Under the pieces are notes generated by a model that worked only from the letters and a program-made list of their open reading frames with translations, was not told the DNA's origin and ran no database searches. A stretch of DNA of 64,000 nt from Mesorhizobium sp. WSM4306 (lineage in GTDB: Bacteria; Pseudomonadota; Alphaproteobacteria; Rhizobiales; Rhizobiaceae). Location of the stretch: assembly GCF_007003975.1 (NCBI RefSeq), contig NZ_VFTC01000025.1:1-64000 (forward strand). Direction: 5' to 3'. Numbering within the stretch: position 1 is the first letter of the stretch; each line of letters starts with the position of its first letter. Below, piece by piece: positions 51,071-58,500 of this stretch. The translations under genes and the position numbers were made by a program.

Positions 51071-52117
51071 TCAGTCGCCAAAGATTGCCCTCAGCCGGCC
51101 CTCGACCTTGCCCTTCATCCGCCCCGCCAGCGCCTCGACCGGAACCAGCCGCTCATGCCCGCCGGCACGCTTCCGCACGAAGGGATGCATCCGGTAACCT
51201 GCGATGGCGCCGCGCTTGCCGAGATCGGCGCTGACATCGACGACGAAAATGCCGCCGATGCGGCCGGGCCATGGCTGGCGCGCCAAAGCGGTACCGAGGA
51301 AGTCGCCGAGCCCATAGGCGACGAGCGTCTTGCCGACCCATTGCACCGGCTGCACGACATGGGCATGGTGGCCGGCAATCAGCCCGACACCATGCGAGGC
51401 AAGCTGTCTGGCCAGCGCCTGCGTCTGCGGGTGCGGAAAATGGCGGAACTCCCAGTCCCAATGCGGAATGGCGCAGCGCAGATCGATGTTCTTGCCGGCC
51501 GCGCCTCTGCGCCATGCCGTCGGATCGCTCTGCATCGATACAAGATCGGTGAATGGCACAGCGTCGGCATTGCGCCACAGTGTGAAGGCGGCAAAGCCGA
51601 TCGTCAGTGGCCCGGCCTTGACCTGCTCGACCGGTCCCTTTTTTGCGGTGCCGATGGTTCGGATGCCGAGCCGCTTCAGCGCTGCAACGGTCTCGTCGAA
51701 ACCGCCGACGCCCTGGTCCAGCACATGGTTGTTGGCCAGGGACAGCACCAGTTTTTCGCGCGCGATACCGACGGCGGTAAGTGCGTCGGCGAGAAACCGT
51801 TCGCTCATCGCATGGTGCGTGCCGAGCCGCGTGCCGAGTGCCATGCTCGGCCGCTCAACGACCGGACTTTCGCAATTGCCGATCACCAGATCGGCCGAGC
51901 CCAGCAGCTTTGCGATCATTGGATCGCACTCCGGCGCGCTGCGGTTGGCCACCGCCGAAATGTCGCCGACGAAAGCCAGCCGCACTCTCCGCGCCGGCGG
52001 CGGATCGATGATGGTTGTCGCGGCGATCGGGGCAAAGTCCCTGACATCGCCGCCGAGTGACGGCTTCAGGAAGCGCGGCAGCCATGACAGTTTGTAGGAA
52101 AGCGGATAATTTGACAC
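51071..52117 (-). CDS. CapA family protein (poly-gamma-glutamate synthesis-like)
   Basis: 348 residues with a GTG start. It is a CapA/calcineurin-like metallophosphatase fold. The metal-binding motifs are V-G-D-I-S-A near residue 49, G-N-C-E-S-P near 80, L-A-N-N-H-V-L-D-Q-G near 135, and G-H-H-A-H-V-V-Q-P near 255. Members act in capsule formation or as periplasmic phosphatases; the product is not known here. No signal peptide is seen. It lies 54 bases upstream of the DUF3137 gene on the same strand. Confidence 0.85.
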   Translation of the reverse strand: MSNYPLSYKLSWLPRFLKPSLGGDVRDFAPIAATTIIDPPPARRVRLAFVGDISAVANRSAPECDPMIAKLLGSADLVIGNCESPVVERPSMALGTRLGTHHAMSERFLADALTAVGIAREKLVLSLANNHVLDQGVGGFDETVAALKRLGIRTIGTAKKGPVEQVKAGPLTIGFAAFTLWRNADAVPFTDLVSMQSDPTAWRRGAAGKNIDLRCAIPHWDWEFRHFPHPQTQALARQLASHGVGLIAGHHAHVVQPVQWVGKTLVAYGLGDFLGTALARQPWPGRIGGIFVVDVSADLGKRGAIAGYRMHPFVRKRAGGHERLVPVEALAGRMKGKVEGRLRAIFGD

Positions 52118-52252
52118 GCGACGCCCAATCGTTTGCCTTGTGTAGACGGTCTGCCCGGGAAGTGTCGACCGTCAGGCCTTGAAACACTGCCGCCGGCAGA
52201 CATGGCGCCAAATGCGTGTAATGTCCGCGCAGTCGCATAGTGGAGGAATGAG

Positions 52253-53509
52253 ATGACACGTGTAGCAAGCTTGTTGGCGTCCGCCCTCCTTCTTTTGCTT
52301 CCCTTGTCTTCGGCATCCGCCGCCGCGCCCGAAGCGGCAACCGCGCTGTTCGAGGCTAAAACCGTGGCTGACCGCAACACCGCGCTCGCCACGCTCGAGG
52401 CCGCAGCGCCAGGCGATCCGGCAGCGGCCTATGCCGCCGGCGCCAGCGAATTCTTTACCGCGCTTGAGATCCTCGCCGGCGGCCTGCACCGCCACGGTTT
52501 CGAAAGCCCGCAATCCTTCATGCTGCCGCTGATGCGGCTGCCGGTTCCGGGCAATCCCAACCCCGAACCGCTGACCTATGAGCAGTTCCGCGCCATCCTG
52601 GTCGCTTTCCGCGACCGGCTGGAGAAATCCGCCGCCACGCTGGGCTCTGTACCGGCGGACGCCGATATCGGCATGGTCATCGACCTCACCCATGTCGGCA
52701 TCGATCTCAATGAAGACGGCGCCATAGCGCCAGACGAAAGCATGGCCGCCATCATGGCTTCGCTTTCGCGCGGCGGCATCGCACCCGACGATACCGGGCC
52801 GCCGCTTGCCTTCCGCTTCGACCGCGCCGACGGTTACTGGCTGCAGGGCTACGCCGAATTCCTCATGGCTCAAGCCGATTTCTGGCTGGCGCATGATTTC
52901 AGGACCATGTTCGACGGCTCGTTCCACATGCTGTTCCCGCGCGCCAAACTACCACTGCAGGACATTCTCGTGCCGCTGGACGGCGGCACCAGCGGCGGCA
53001 TGCTGGCCTCCGAATGGCGCATTGCCGACTTCATCTCGCTGGTGCATCTCGTCAACTGGCCGGTGGTCGAGCCGGAACGCCGGCAGGCGGCGCGCCGCCA
53101 TTTGCTGGAGATGATCCGGCTATCACGCGAGGACTGGAGGGCGATCCGCGCCGAGACGGACAATGACCGCGAATGGCTGCCCGGCCCGCAGCAGAAGGGT
53201 GCCAACCCGCTGACCGGCCTCGAGGTCGGCGAGGAGCAGGTGCAGGCCTGGCTCGCCGCCTTGACCATGGCCGAGGATCTGCTCGAAGGCCGCGTGCTGC
53301 TGCCGCATTTCCGCATCGCCGACAAGGGCATCAACATGAAGCGCTTCTTCGAGGAGCCGAAAAATTTCGACCTGGTTCTGTCGATCACCGGCCCGGCCAT
53401 CGCGCCCTATCTCGAGAGCGGCAAGATCCTGACCAGCGACGAGTTCGACCAGATACAGCGACAGTTCGGCGGCGCCGGGTTTTTGACCTTCGCACTGTGG
53501 TTCAACTGA
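52253..53509 (+). CDS. Conserved hypothetical exported protein with EF-hand-like loop
   Basis: 418 residues with GGAGGA five bases before the ATG. The signal peptide (M-T-R-V-A-S-L-L-A-S-A-L-L-L-L-L-P-L) is followed by an all-helical protein. At about residues 145-165 it has the calcium-binding pattern D-L-N-E-D-G-A-I-A-P-D-E-S of an EF-hand loop. The region R-L-P-V-P-G-N-P-N-P-E-P-L-T-Y-E looks conserved, and N-M-K-R-F-F-E-E-P appears near residue 360. I cannot name a family. It probably acts in the periplasm and may bind calcium. Confidence 0.72.
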   Translation: MTRVASLLASALLLLLPLSSASAAAPEAATALFEAKTVADRNTALATLEAAAPGDPAAAYAAGASEFFTALEILAGGLHRHGFESPQSFMLPLMRLPVPGNPNPEPLTYEQFRAILVAFRDRLEKSAATLGSVPADADIGMVIDLTHVGIDLNEDGAIAPDESMAAIMASLSRGGIAPDDTGPPLAFRFDRADGYWLQGYAEFLMAQADFWLAHDFRTMFDGSFHMLFPRAKLPLQDILVPLDGGTSGGMLASEWRIADFISLVHLVNWPVVEPERRQAARRHLLEMIRLSREDWRAIRAETDNDREWLPGPQQKGANPLTGLEVGEEQVQAWLAALTMAEDLLEGRVLLPHFRIADKGINMKRFFEEPKNFDLVLSITGPAIAPYLESGKILTSDEFDQIQRQFGGAGFLTFALWFN

Positions 53510-53517
53510 GCAAGCCT

Positions 53518-54765
53518 TTAATCGATGCCAGGCTGACCTTCCACCTCTGCTCGCAGTTGATCGAGATAGTTGTCCGCGAAATCGATTTTCAGTTCCACGA
53601 ACAAAGGCAGGTGATCGCTCATCTGGAAGGTCCGCCATTCATCTAGGTAATATGCAAGTCGTGCGGCCTTATCGTCAATAAGTTTGGTGTCGGCCGCTAT
53701 ACTGACATTCGCAGCAGCAATTGCTTTTGTTGCCACCTTCTTCTTGCTTTCGGAGGTGGCCGCTGCAAATTCCTGCTCCGCCTTCGCGAGATCAACCCTG
53801 GCTCCCGCAATACGCTTGTTGATGATTTGTAGAAGCGACGGATCGTGTTCGCTAAAGTCCTCATCGCGGAAAACGCAAGAGAAGAGGTTGAAGACCCCGT
53901 GCGCTTTGCCACTTTCTGGATTAGCGAGTGCTACCTCGTCCTTTTTCGGCAAAAAGGAAATCTGGTCGTAAAACTTCGTCTGCTTGGCGTTGCTCCCCTC
54001 TTTGTTCCGGAACACCTGAAAGCCATGCTTAGCCAGAGCGTCAAAAGTCTGCCCCTCGAAATTCTCGATATTGAAGTCACCGACGAGTATGTGATTGTAA
54101 GCCACATCAGCCTTGGCTCGATTGGCGATGAATCTCGCTACGCTGTCTATCTCAGCGACGCGCCGTTTGTATTCCGCCGAGTTGATTGAATCCGCGCCAT
54201 AATAGATATGCACCGTAGCGAAATTGAACTTGAACCAGCCAGCTTGGAAGGTGCAAGAGAATGGCGTGCGTGCAAATTGCCGCTCCTTGGTCACATCCGA
54301 AATCTGCTGTTCGAAGGGTAGCACGATTTCACCGGCAATTCCCTTGAAGGTGATCTTGCTGCGGTTGAAAATGAACCCGAGGCGCTCGCTGTTCCCTCCT
54401 GGCCCTTCGGTAATGTCGGTGATGATGAAGGTGTGAGTCGGTCCAAGTATGCTCATCAACTGTTCAAATGGGGTTAGATCGTCGCATATCTCCTGTACCG
54501 CGATGATGTCGAATGCTGCAATCATTTCGGCGAGATAGTAGAATGACTCCTCTAATCGCGGGCCATAACCAAATCTATTGTCATCGAAGTTGCGTATGTT
54601 CCAAGTTCCGAGAAGAAGCGTTGAGCTCGCGGTCCTATTCGGCATATTTTCTCGAATTGCGTCTCGAATCCTAGCTAGGCCATCGATAGCCCGCAACCTC
54701 GCAACTCGCCTGAGTTTTGGCTCCAGTTGAGAGAAAGCGTACTTTAGCTTCCAGTAGGCAACCAT
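53518..54765 (-). CDS. Endonuclease/exonuclease/phosphatase family protein
   Basis: 415 residues from the ATG at 54765 (a TTG four codons earlier is possible). It is an EEP (DNase I-like) fold. The metal-binding motifs are W-N-I-R-N-F near residue 53, Q-E-I-C-D-D near 85, V-H-I-Y-Y-G near 180, the catalytic G-D-F-N-I-E near 222, and S-D-H-L-P-L-F at the end near 385. Between the last two lies an Ala/Lys-rich, coiled-coil-like insert (A-K-A-E-Q-E-F-A-A-A-T). The gene is A+T-rich with rare codons, unlike its neighbours, which suggests transfer. Substrate unknown. Confidence 0.85.
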   Translation of the reverse strand: MVAYWKLKYAFSQLEPKLRRVARLRAIDGLARIRDAIRENMPNRTASSTLLLGTWNIRNFDDNRFGYGPRLEESFYYLAEMIAAFDIIAVQEICDDLTPFEQLMSILGPTHTFIITDITEGPGGNSERLGFIFNRSKITFKGIAGEIVLPFEQQISDVTKERQFARTPFSCTFQAGWFKFNFATVHIYYGADSINSAEYKRRVAEIDSVARFIANRAKADVAYNHILVGDFNIENFEGQTFDALAKHGFQVFRNKEGSNAKQTKFYDQISFLPKKDEVALANPESGKAHGVFNLFSCVFRDEDFSEHDPSLLQIINKRIAGARVDLAKAEQEFAAATSESKKKVATKAIAAANVSIAADTKLIDDKAARLAYYLDEWRTFQMSDHLPLFVELKIDFADNYLDQLRAEVEGQPGID

Positions 54766-54928
54766 TCTTCGCCCCAACTACTTTTCAATAAGTACAATAG
54801 AAGCACGACTCGAGTCTTTTTCAAAGCGGCCCCCCTCCTGACAGCCTGCTGTCAGCAGCCGCGTTCATCGGCACGCCTCGCGCCATCCCGCTCTTTCCAT
54901 TTTGGCCGATACCTCCCATATTTGGGGC

Positions 54929-57900
54929 ATGGCCAAACTTCCTGTCAAAAAGACACACTCGCTGGCGGGTGACACCAACGCTTCGCCGCCCAAGCGGCGC
55001 AGCCCGCTGACCGATTTCCTCGATGCCTCGGAGCCCCTGCACAAGGGCGGCTTCGCCGAGGCGCCGCAGGCCGACTTCACCGGCACGCCGCTGACCGGCT
55101 CGATTGCGGACTGGGCCGAGCAGATCGAGCAGGAAGCCGAGAAAGAAGGTCGCCTCTCCGGCAAGGACGGCAAATCGCCAAAGGCGGCGAAAAAGATCCC
55201 GGAGCGCTCCGCCGCGCCGGGACGCAGTTCGCGCGGCACCTCGATGGGCGGTGCGGCCACGGCCCGCGAACGCACGGCAGCGGGCCTCAACCCGGTCGCC
55301 GGCCTCGACATCTCGCTCGAAGACGCCGAGACTATGACCTCAAGCGGGGTCACCGCGACCGTCGCGGCGCTGTCGGCGCTGATCGAATCCGGCAATCCGC
55401 TGCACAAGGACGGCGTGCTGTGGACGCCGCACCGCCCTGCCCGCCCGGAAAAATCCGAAGGCGGCATCGCCATCAAGATGGTGTCGGATTTCGAGCCGGC
55501 CGGCGACCAGCCGACGGCGATCAAGGATCTCGTCGAAGGCGTCGACAATAACGACCGCACCCAGGTGCTGCTCGGCGTCACCGGCTCGGGCAAAACCTTC
55601 ACCATGGCCAAGGTGATCGAGGAAACGCAGCGCCCTGCCTTGATCCTGGCGCCCAACAAGACGCTGGCCGCCCAGCTCTATTCCGAGTTCAAGAAATTCT
55701 TCCCCGACAATGCGGTGGAGTATTTCGTCTCCTATTACGACTACTACCAGCCGGAGGCCTACGTCCCGCGCACCGACACCTTCATCGAGAAGGAATCCTC
55801 GATCAACGAACAGATCGACCGCATGCGCCACTCGGCGACGCGCTCGCTGCTCGAGCGCGACGACGTCATCATCGTCGCCTCGGTGTCCTGCATCTACGGT
55901 ATCGGTTCGGTCGAGACCTATACGGCGATGACCTTCCAGATGCAGATCGGCGACCGGCTCGACCAGCGCGCTCTGCTCGCCGACCTCGTTGCCCAGCAAT
56001 ACAAGCGCCAGGACATCAACTTCGTCCGCGGCTCGTTCCGCGTCCGCGGCGACACGATCGAAATCTTCCCGGCCCACCTTGAGGACCGTGCATGGCGCAT
56101 CTCGATGTTCGGCGACGAGATCGAGGCGATCACCGAATTCGATCCGCTGACCGGCCAGAAGACCGGCGAGCTCAAAAGCGTCAAGATCTACGCCAACTCG
56201 CACTATGTGACGCCGCGCCCGACGTTGAATCAAGCTATCAAGTCGATCAAGGAAGAGCTCAAGCAGCGCCTGCAAGAGCTTGAAAAGGCTGGCCGCCTGC
56301 TGGAGGCGCAGCGGCTTGAGCAGCGCACCCGCTTCGATCTCGAAATGCTGGAAGCCACCGGTTCCTGTGCCGGCATCGAGAATTATTCGCGCTATCTCAC
56401 CGGCCGCCAGCCGGGCGATCCGCCGCCGACCTTGTTCGAATACATCCCCGACAATGCGCTGGTCTTCGTCGACGAAAGCCACGTCACCGTGCCGCAGATC
56501 GGCGGCATGTATCGCGGCGACTTCAGGCGCAAGGCGACGCTGGCCGAGTATGGCTTCCGCCTGCCCTCCTGCATGGACAACCGTCCGCTGCGCTTCGAGG
56601 AATGGGACGCCATGCGCCCGCTCTCGGTCGCGGTTTCGGCGACGCCCGGCGGCTGGGAGATGGAACAGGCCGGCGGCGTGTTCGCCGAGCAGGTCATCCG
56701 CCCGACCGGCCTGATCGACCCGCCGGTCGAGGTGCGTCCGGCCAAGAGCCAGGTCGACGATGTCGTCGGCGAGATCCGCGACACCACGGCCGCCGGCTAC
56801 CGCACGCTGGTCACGGTGCTGACCAAGCGCATGGCCGAGGACCTGACCGAATATCTGCATGAGCAAGGCATTCGCGTCCGCTACATGCACTCCGACATCG
56901 ACACGCTGGAGCGCATCGAGATCCTTAGGGATTTGCGCCTCGGCGCCTTCGACGTGCTGGTCGGCATCAATCTGTTGCGCGAAGGCCTCGACATTCCCGA
57001 ATGCGGTTTCGTCGCCATTCTCGATGCTGACAAGGAGGGCTTCCTGCGCTCGGAAACATCGCTGATCCAGACCATCGGCCGCGCCGCCAGAAACGTCGAC
57101 GGCAAGGTCATCCTCTACGCCGACCAGATCACCGGCTCGATGGAGCGGGCGATGGCCGAGACCAACCGCCGCCGCGAAAAGCAGATGGAGTGGAACGCCG
57201 CCAACGGCATCACGCCGGAATCGGTGAAGTCGCGCATCTCCGACATTCTGGATTCGGTCTACGAGAAGGATCACGTCCGCGCCGACATCTCGCAGTTCAC
57301 CGACAGCGCCGGCGCCATGATGGGCAACAATCTGAAGGCCCATCTCGACGCCATGGAGAAACAGATGCGCGACGCCGCCGCCAATCTCGACTTCGAAAAG
57401 GCCGCCCGCATCCGCGACGAGATCAAGCGGCTGCGCGAGATGGAACTGTCGATCTCCGACGACCCGCTGGCCAAATACGCCGACATGGAAAGCCCGGTCT
57501 CGGGCCGCGAAAAGGGCAAGCACAACAAGGGCGTGGCCAAGCATCGCACGGCTGAGGAACAGGAACGTTTCCGCAAGCTCGACGAAGCACGCGCCGCCGA
57601 AGAGGCCGCCAGGGCCGCCCGGCCCAACCTGTTCCGCAAGCCCGATCTCGACGAGATGGGCGCCGACGGCGCCGTGTCGGTGAAGAAGCCGCTGTTCGCC
57701 AAACCGTCGATCGACGACATGGGGCCTGGTACCGACATGCCTACACCGTCAGGCGCTATGTCGCGTTCGCTGTTCAAGAAACAGTCGGCGCAGGAAGCGC
57801 ACGGCTCCGACTTCGGCATTCCGGGCGATGCCACCAAGCCGCTGTTCAAGAAGAATTCGCTTGACGAGATGACGGTGCGGCGGACTGAGAAGCCGGTCGA

Positions 57901-58102
57901 AGGAAAAGTGCCGGCCAAGCCCCAGCCAATCTCCCCCCTTGTGGGGGAGATGTCCGGCAGGACAGAGGGGGGCGCGAAGGATCGCAGCGATTCAGCCAAG
58001 CCCATCGTCCGCCAGCGCGCTGGTATTGGTTCCTACGAAGACCCAGGCGACGCGCGTCGTGAAAAGCGGCGGCCTGGCAAGACGGGGCGACCGGGAAAGT
58101 AG
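54929..58102 (+). CDS. uvrB: UvrABC system protein B, greatly extended
   Basis: 1057 residues from the ATG at 54929; a TTG at 54902 could add nine. Escherichia coli UvrB has 673. The helicase-like core (residues about 180-850) is intact: the nucleotide motif G-V-T-G-S-G-K-T, Y-Y-D-Y-Y-Q-P-E-A-Y-V-P, T-G-S-C-A-G-I-E-N-Y-S-R, F-V-D-E-S-H-V, and G-I-N-L-L-R-E-G-L-D-I-P-E. A UVR domain follows near residue 810 (L-D-F-E-K-A-A-R-I-R-D-E-I). It loads damaged DNA for UvrC incision in nucleotide excision repair. The extra N-terminal 180 residues are low-complexity. The C-terminal 150 contain four copies of L-F-x-K-P/Q/N and an in-frame palindromic repeat. Confidence 0.94.
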   Translation: MAKLPVKKTHSLAGDTNASPPKRRSPLTDFLDASEPLHKGGFAEAPQADFTGTPLTGSIADWAEQIEQEAEKEGRLSGKDGKSPKAAKKIPERSAAPGRSSRGTSMGGAATARERTAAGLNPVAGLDISLEDAETMTSSGVTATVAALSALIESGNPLHKDGVLWTPHRPARPEKSEGGIAIKMVSDFEPAGDQPTAIKDLVEGVDNNDRTQVLLGVTGSGKTFTMAKVIEETQRPALILAPNKTLAAQLYSEFKKFFPDNAVEYFVSYYDYYQPEAYVPRTDTFIEKESSINEQIDRMRHSATRSLLERDDVIIVASVSCIYGIGSVETYTAMTFQMQIGDRLDQRALLADLVAQQYKRQDINFVRGSFRVRGDTIEIFPAHLEDRAWRISMFGDEIEAITEFDPLTGQKTGELKSVKIYANSHYVTPRPTLNQAIKSIKEELKQRLQELEKAGRLLEAQRLEQRTRFDLEMLEATGSCAGIENYSRYLTGRQPGDPPPTLFEYIPDNALVFVDESHVTVPQIGGMYRGDFRRKATLAEYGFRLPSCMDNRPLRFEEWDAMRPLSVAVSATPGGWEMEQAGGVFAEQVIRPTGLIDPPVEVRPAKSQVDDVVGEIRDTTAAGYRTLVTVLTKRMAEDLTEYLHEQGIRVRYMHSDIDTLERIEILRDLRLGAFDVLVGINLLREGLDIPECGFVAILDADKEGFLRSETSLIQTIGRAARNVDGKVILYADQITGSMERAMAETNRRREKQMEWNAANGITPESVKSRISDILDSVYEKDHVRADISQFTDSAGAMMGNNLKAHLDAMEKQMRDAAANLDFEKAARIRDEIKRLREMELSISDDPLAKYADMESPVSGREKGKHNKGVAKHRTAEEQERFRKLDEARAAEEAARAARPNLFRKPDLDEMGADGAVSVKKPLFAKPSIDDMGPGTDMPTPSGAMSRSLFKKQSAQEAHGSDFGIPGDATKPLFKKNSLDEMTVRRTEKPVEGKVPAKPQPISPLVGEMSGRTEGGAKDRSDSAKPIVRQRAGIGSYEDPGDARREKRRPGKTGRPGK
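57926..57975. repeat. 50-base palindromic repeat, copy 1, inside uvrB
   Basis: Opens CCAATCTCCCCCCTT and closes GACAGAGGGGGGCGC. It matches, in inverted orientation and with one mismatch, the copy at 58127-58176. It contains an internal CTCCCCC/GGGGGAG hairpin. It is read in frame by uvrB as I-S-P-L-V-G-E-M-S-G-R-T-E-G-G. As I recall it, this repeat type is common between genes in Mesorhizobium. Confidence 0.85.
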
Positions 58103-58126
58103 TTCATTCAAAACGCTGGCGGGACA

Positions 58127-58176
58127 GCGCCCCCCTCTGTCCTGCCGGACATCTCCCCCACGAGGGGGGAGATTGG
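58127..58176. repeat. 50-base palindromic repeat, copy 2, inverted
   Basis: The reverse complement of the repeat at 57926-57975, differing at one base, and 151 bases further on. Together the two copies could form a very long cruciform or an RNA stem behind uvrB that would act like a terminator. Confidence 0.85.
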
Positions 58177-58205
58177 CAGCTGCAGCGCTCCGCCCTGACG
58201 GTCCA

Positions 58206-58234
58206 CTTGCCACCAACCCCGCCTTTGGTGTAAT
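58206..58234 (+). promoter_or_regulatory. Promoter of the ABC-F leader transcript
   Basis: CTTGCC, 17-base spacer, TGTAAT, giving a start near 58241 and a leader of about 260 bases before the ABC-F start codon. The -35 matches the rhizobial CTTG core and the -10 is a fair match. Confidence 0.5.
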
Positions 58235-58240
58235 CGCTCC

Positions 58241-58500
58241 CGCACACTGAACGTCTTGTCTTGAAAGGAGGGCTCACGTGTTTACGTTTCATCGTCACCA
58301 TCGTCACCATCGCCAGCGTGGCCCGATTTCTGCCCTGCGAGCTAGCTTGCAGGGCTGACCAGGGACATCACGGGTTTTTCCCGCTTCGATTTTTTGGTCT
58401 GTCCTTCGTGGTGCTGCAACGCCGAGCCTGATGGCCGGCACGCGCACCGTCAAAGTGCATCCGGAGTTGCCTCCGGCTAATTTAGACCAGAGAAATCACA
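58241..58500 (+). promoter_or_regulatory. Structured leader with attenuation-like features upstream of ABC-F gene
   Basis: The leader carries a short reading frame with a strong ribosome-binding site (58278-58358). A hairpin with a 10-bp stem (GCCCTGCGAG/CTTGCAGGGC with one wobble, 58332-58355, loop CTAG) covers its last codons and reaches into the stop. A CGGGTTTTTCCCG hairpin and T run follow (58375-58395). The segment TGGTCT (58395-58400) can pair with AGACCA just before the ABC-F start (58484-58489), or with GACCA right after the leader stop (58357-58361). Last comes a CCGGAG/CTCCGG hairpin (58461-58476). A stalled ribosome on the leader would melt the first stem and change the pairing. 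This is inference from sequence only. Confidence 0.6.
58278..58358 (+). CDS. His/Arg-rich leader peptide of the ABC-F gene
   Basis: 26 residues, GTG start with AAAGGAGGG six to eight bases upstream, one of the best ribosome-binding sites in the window. Reading M-F-T-F-H-R-H-H-R-H-H-R-Q-R-G and ending S-L-Q-G, it includes a 9-base tandem repeat (CATCGTCAC twice) coding H-R-H. R-Q-R at residues 12-14 has the +x+ pattern at which macrolides stop ribosomes (established for ErmDL-type leaders). His and Arg codons could also sense charging of those tRNAs. The last codons form one arm of a hairpin, and the gene that follows is an ABC-F protein, a class often controlled by such leaders. Confidence 0.6.
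   Translation: MFTFHRHHRHHRQRGPISALRASLQG

Noticed and set aside
55340..57544. Long open frame on the minus strand under uvrB (734 codons)
   Set aside because: It mirrors the codon structure of uvrB; the product is rich in Arg, His, Gly and Val with no family pattern, as expected for an antisense frame in G+C-rich DNA.
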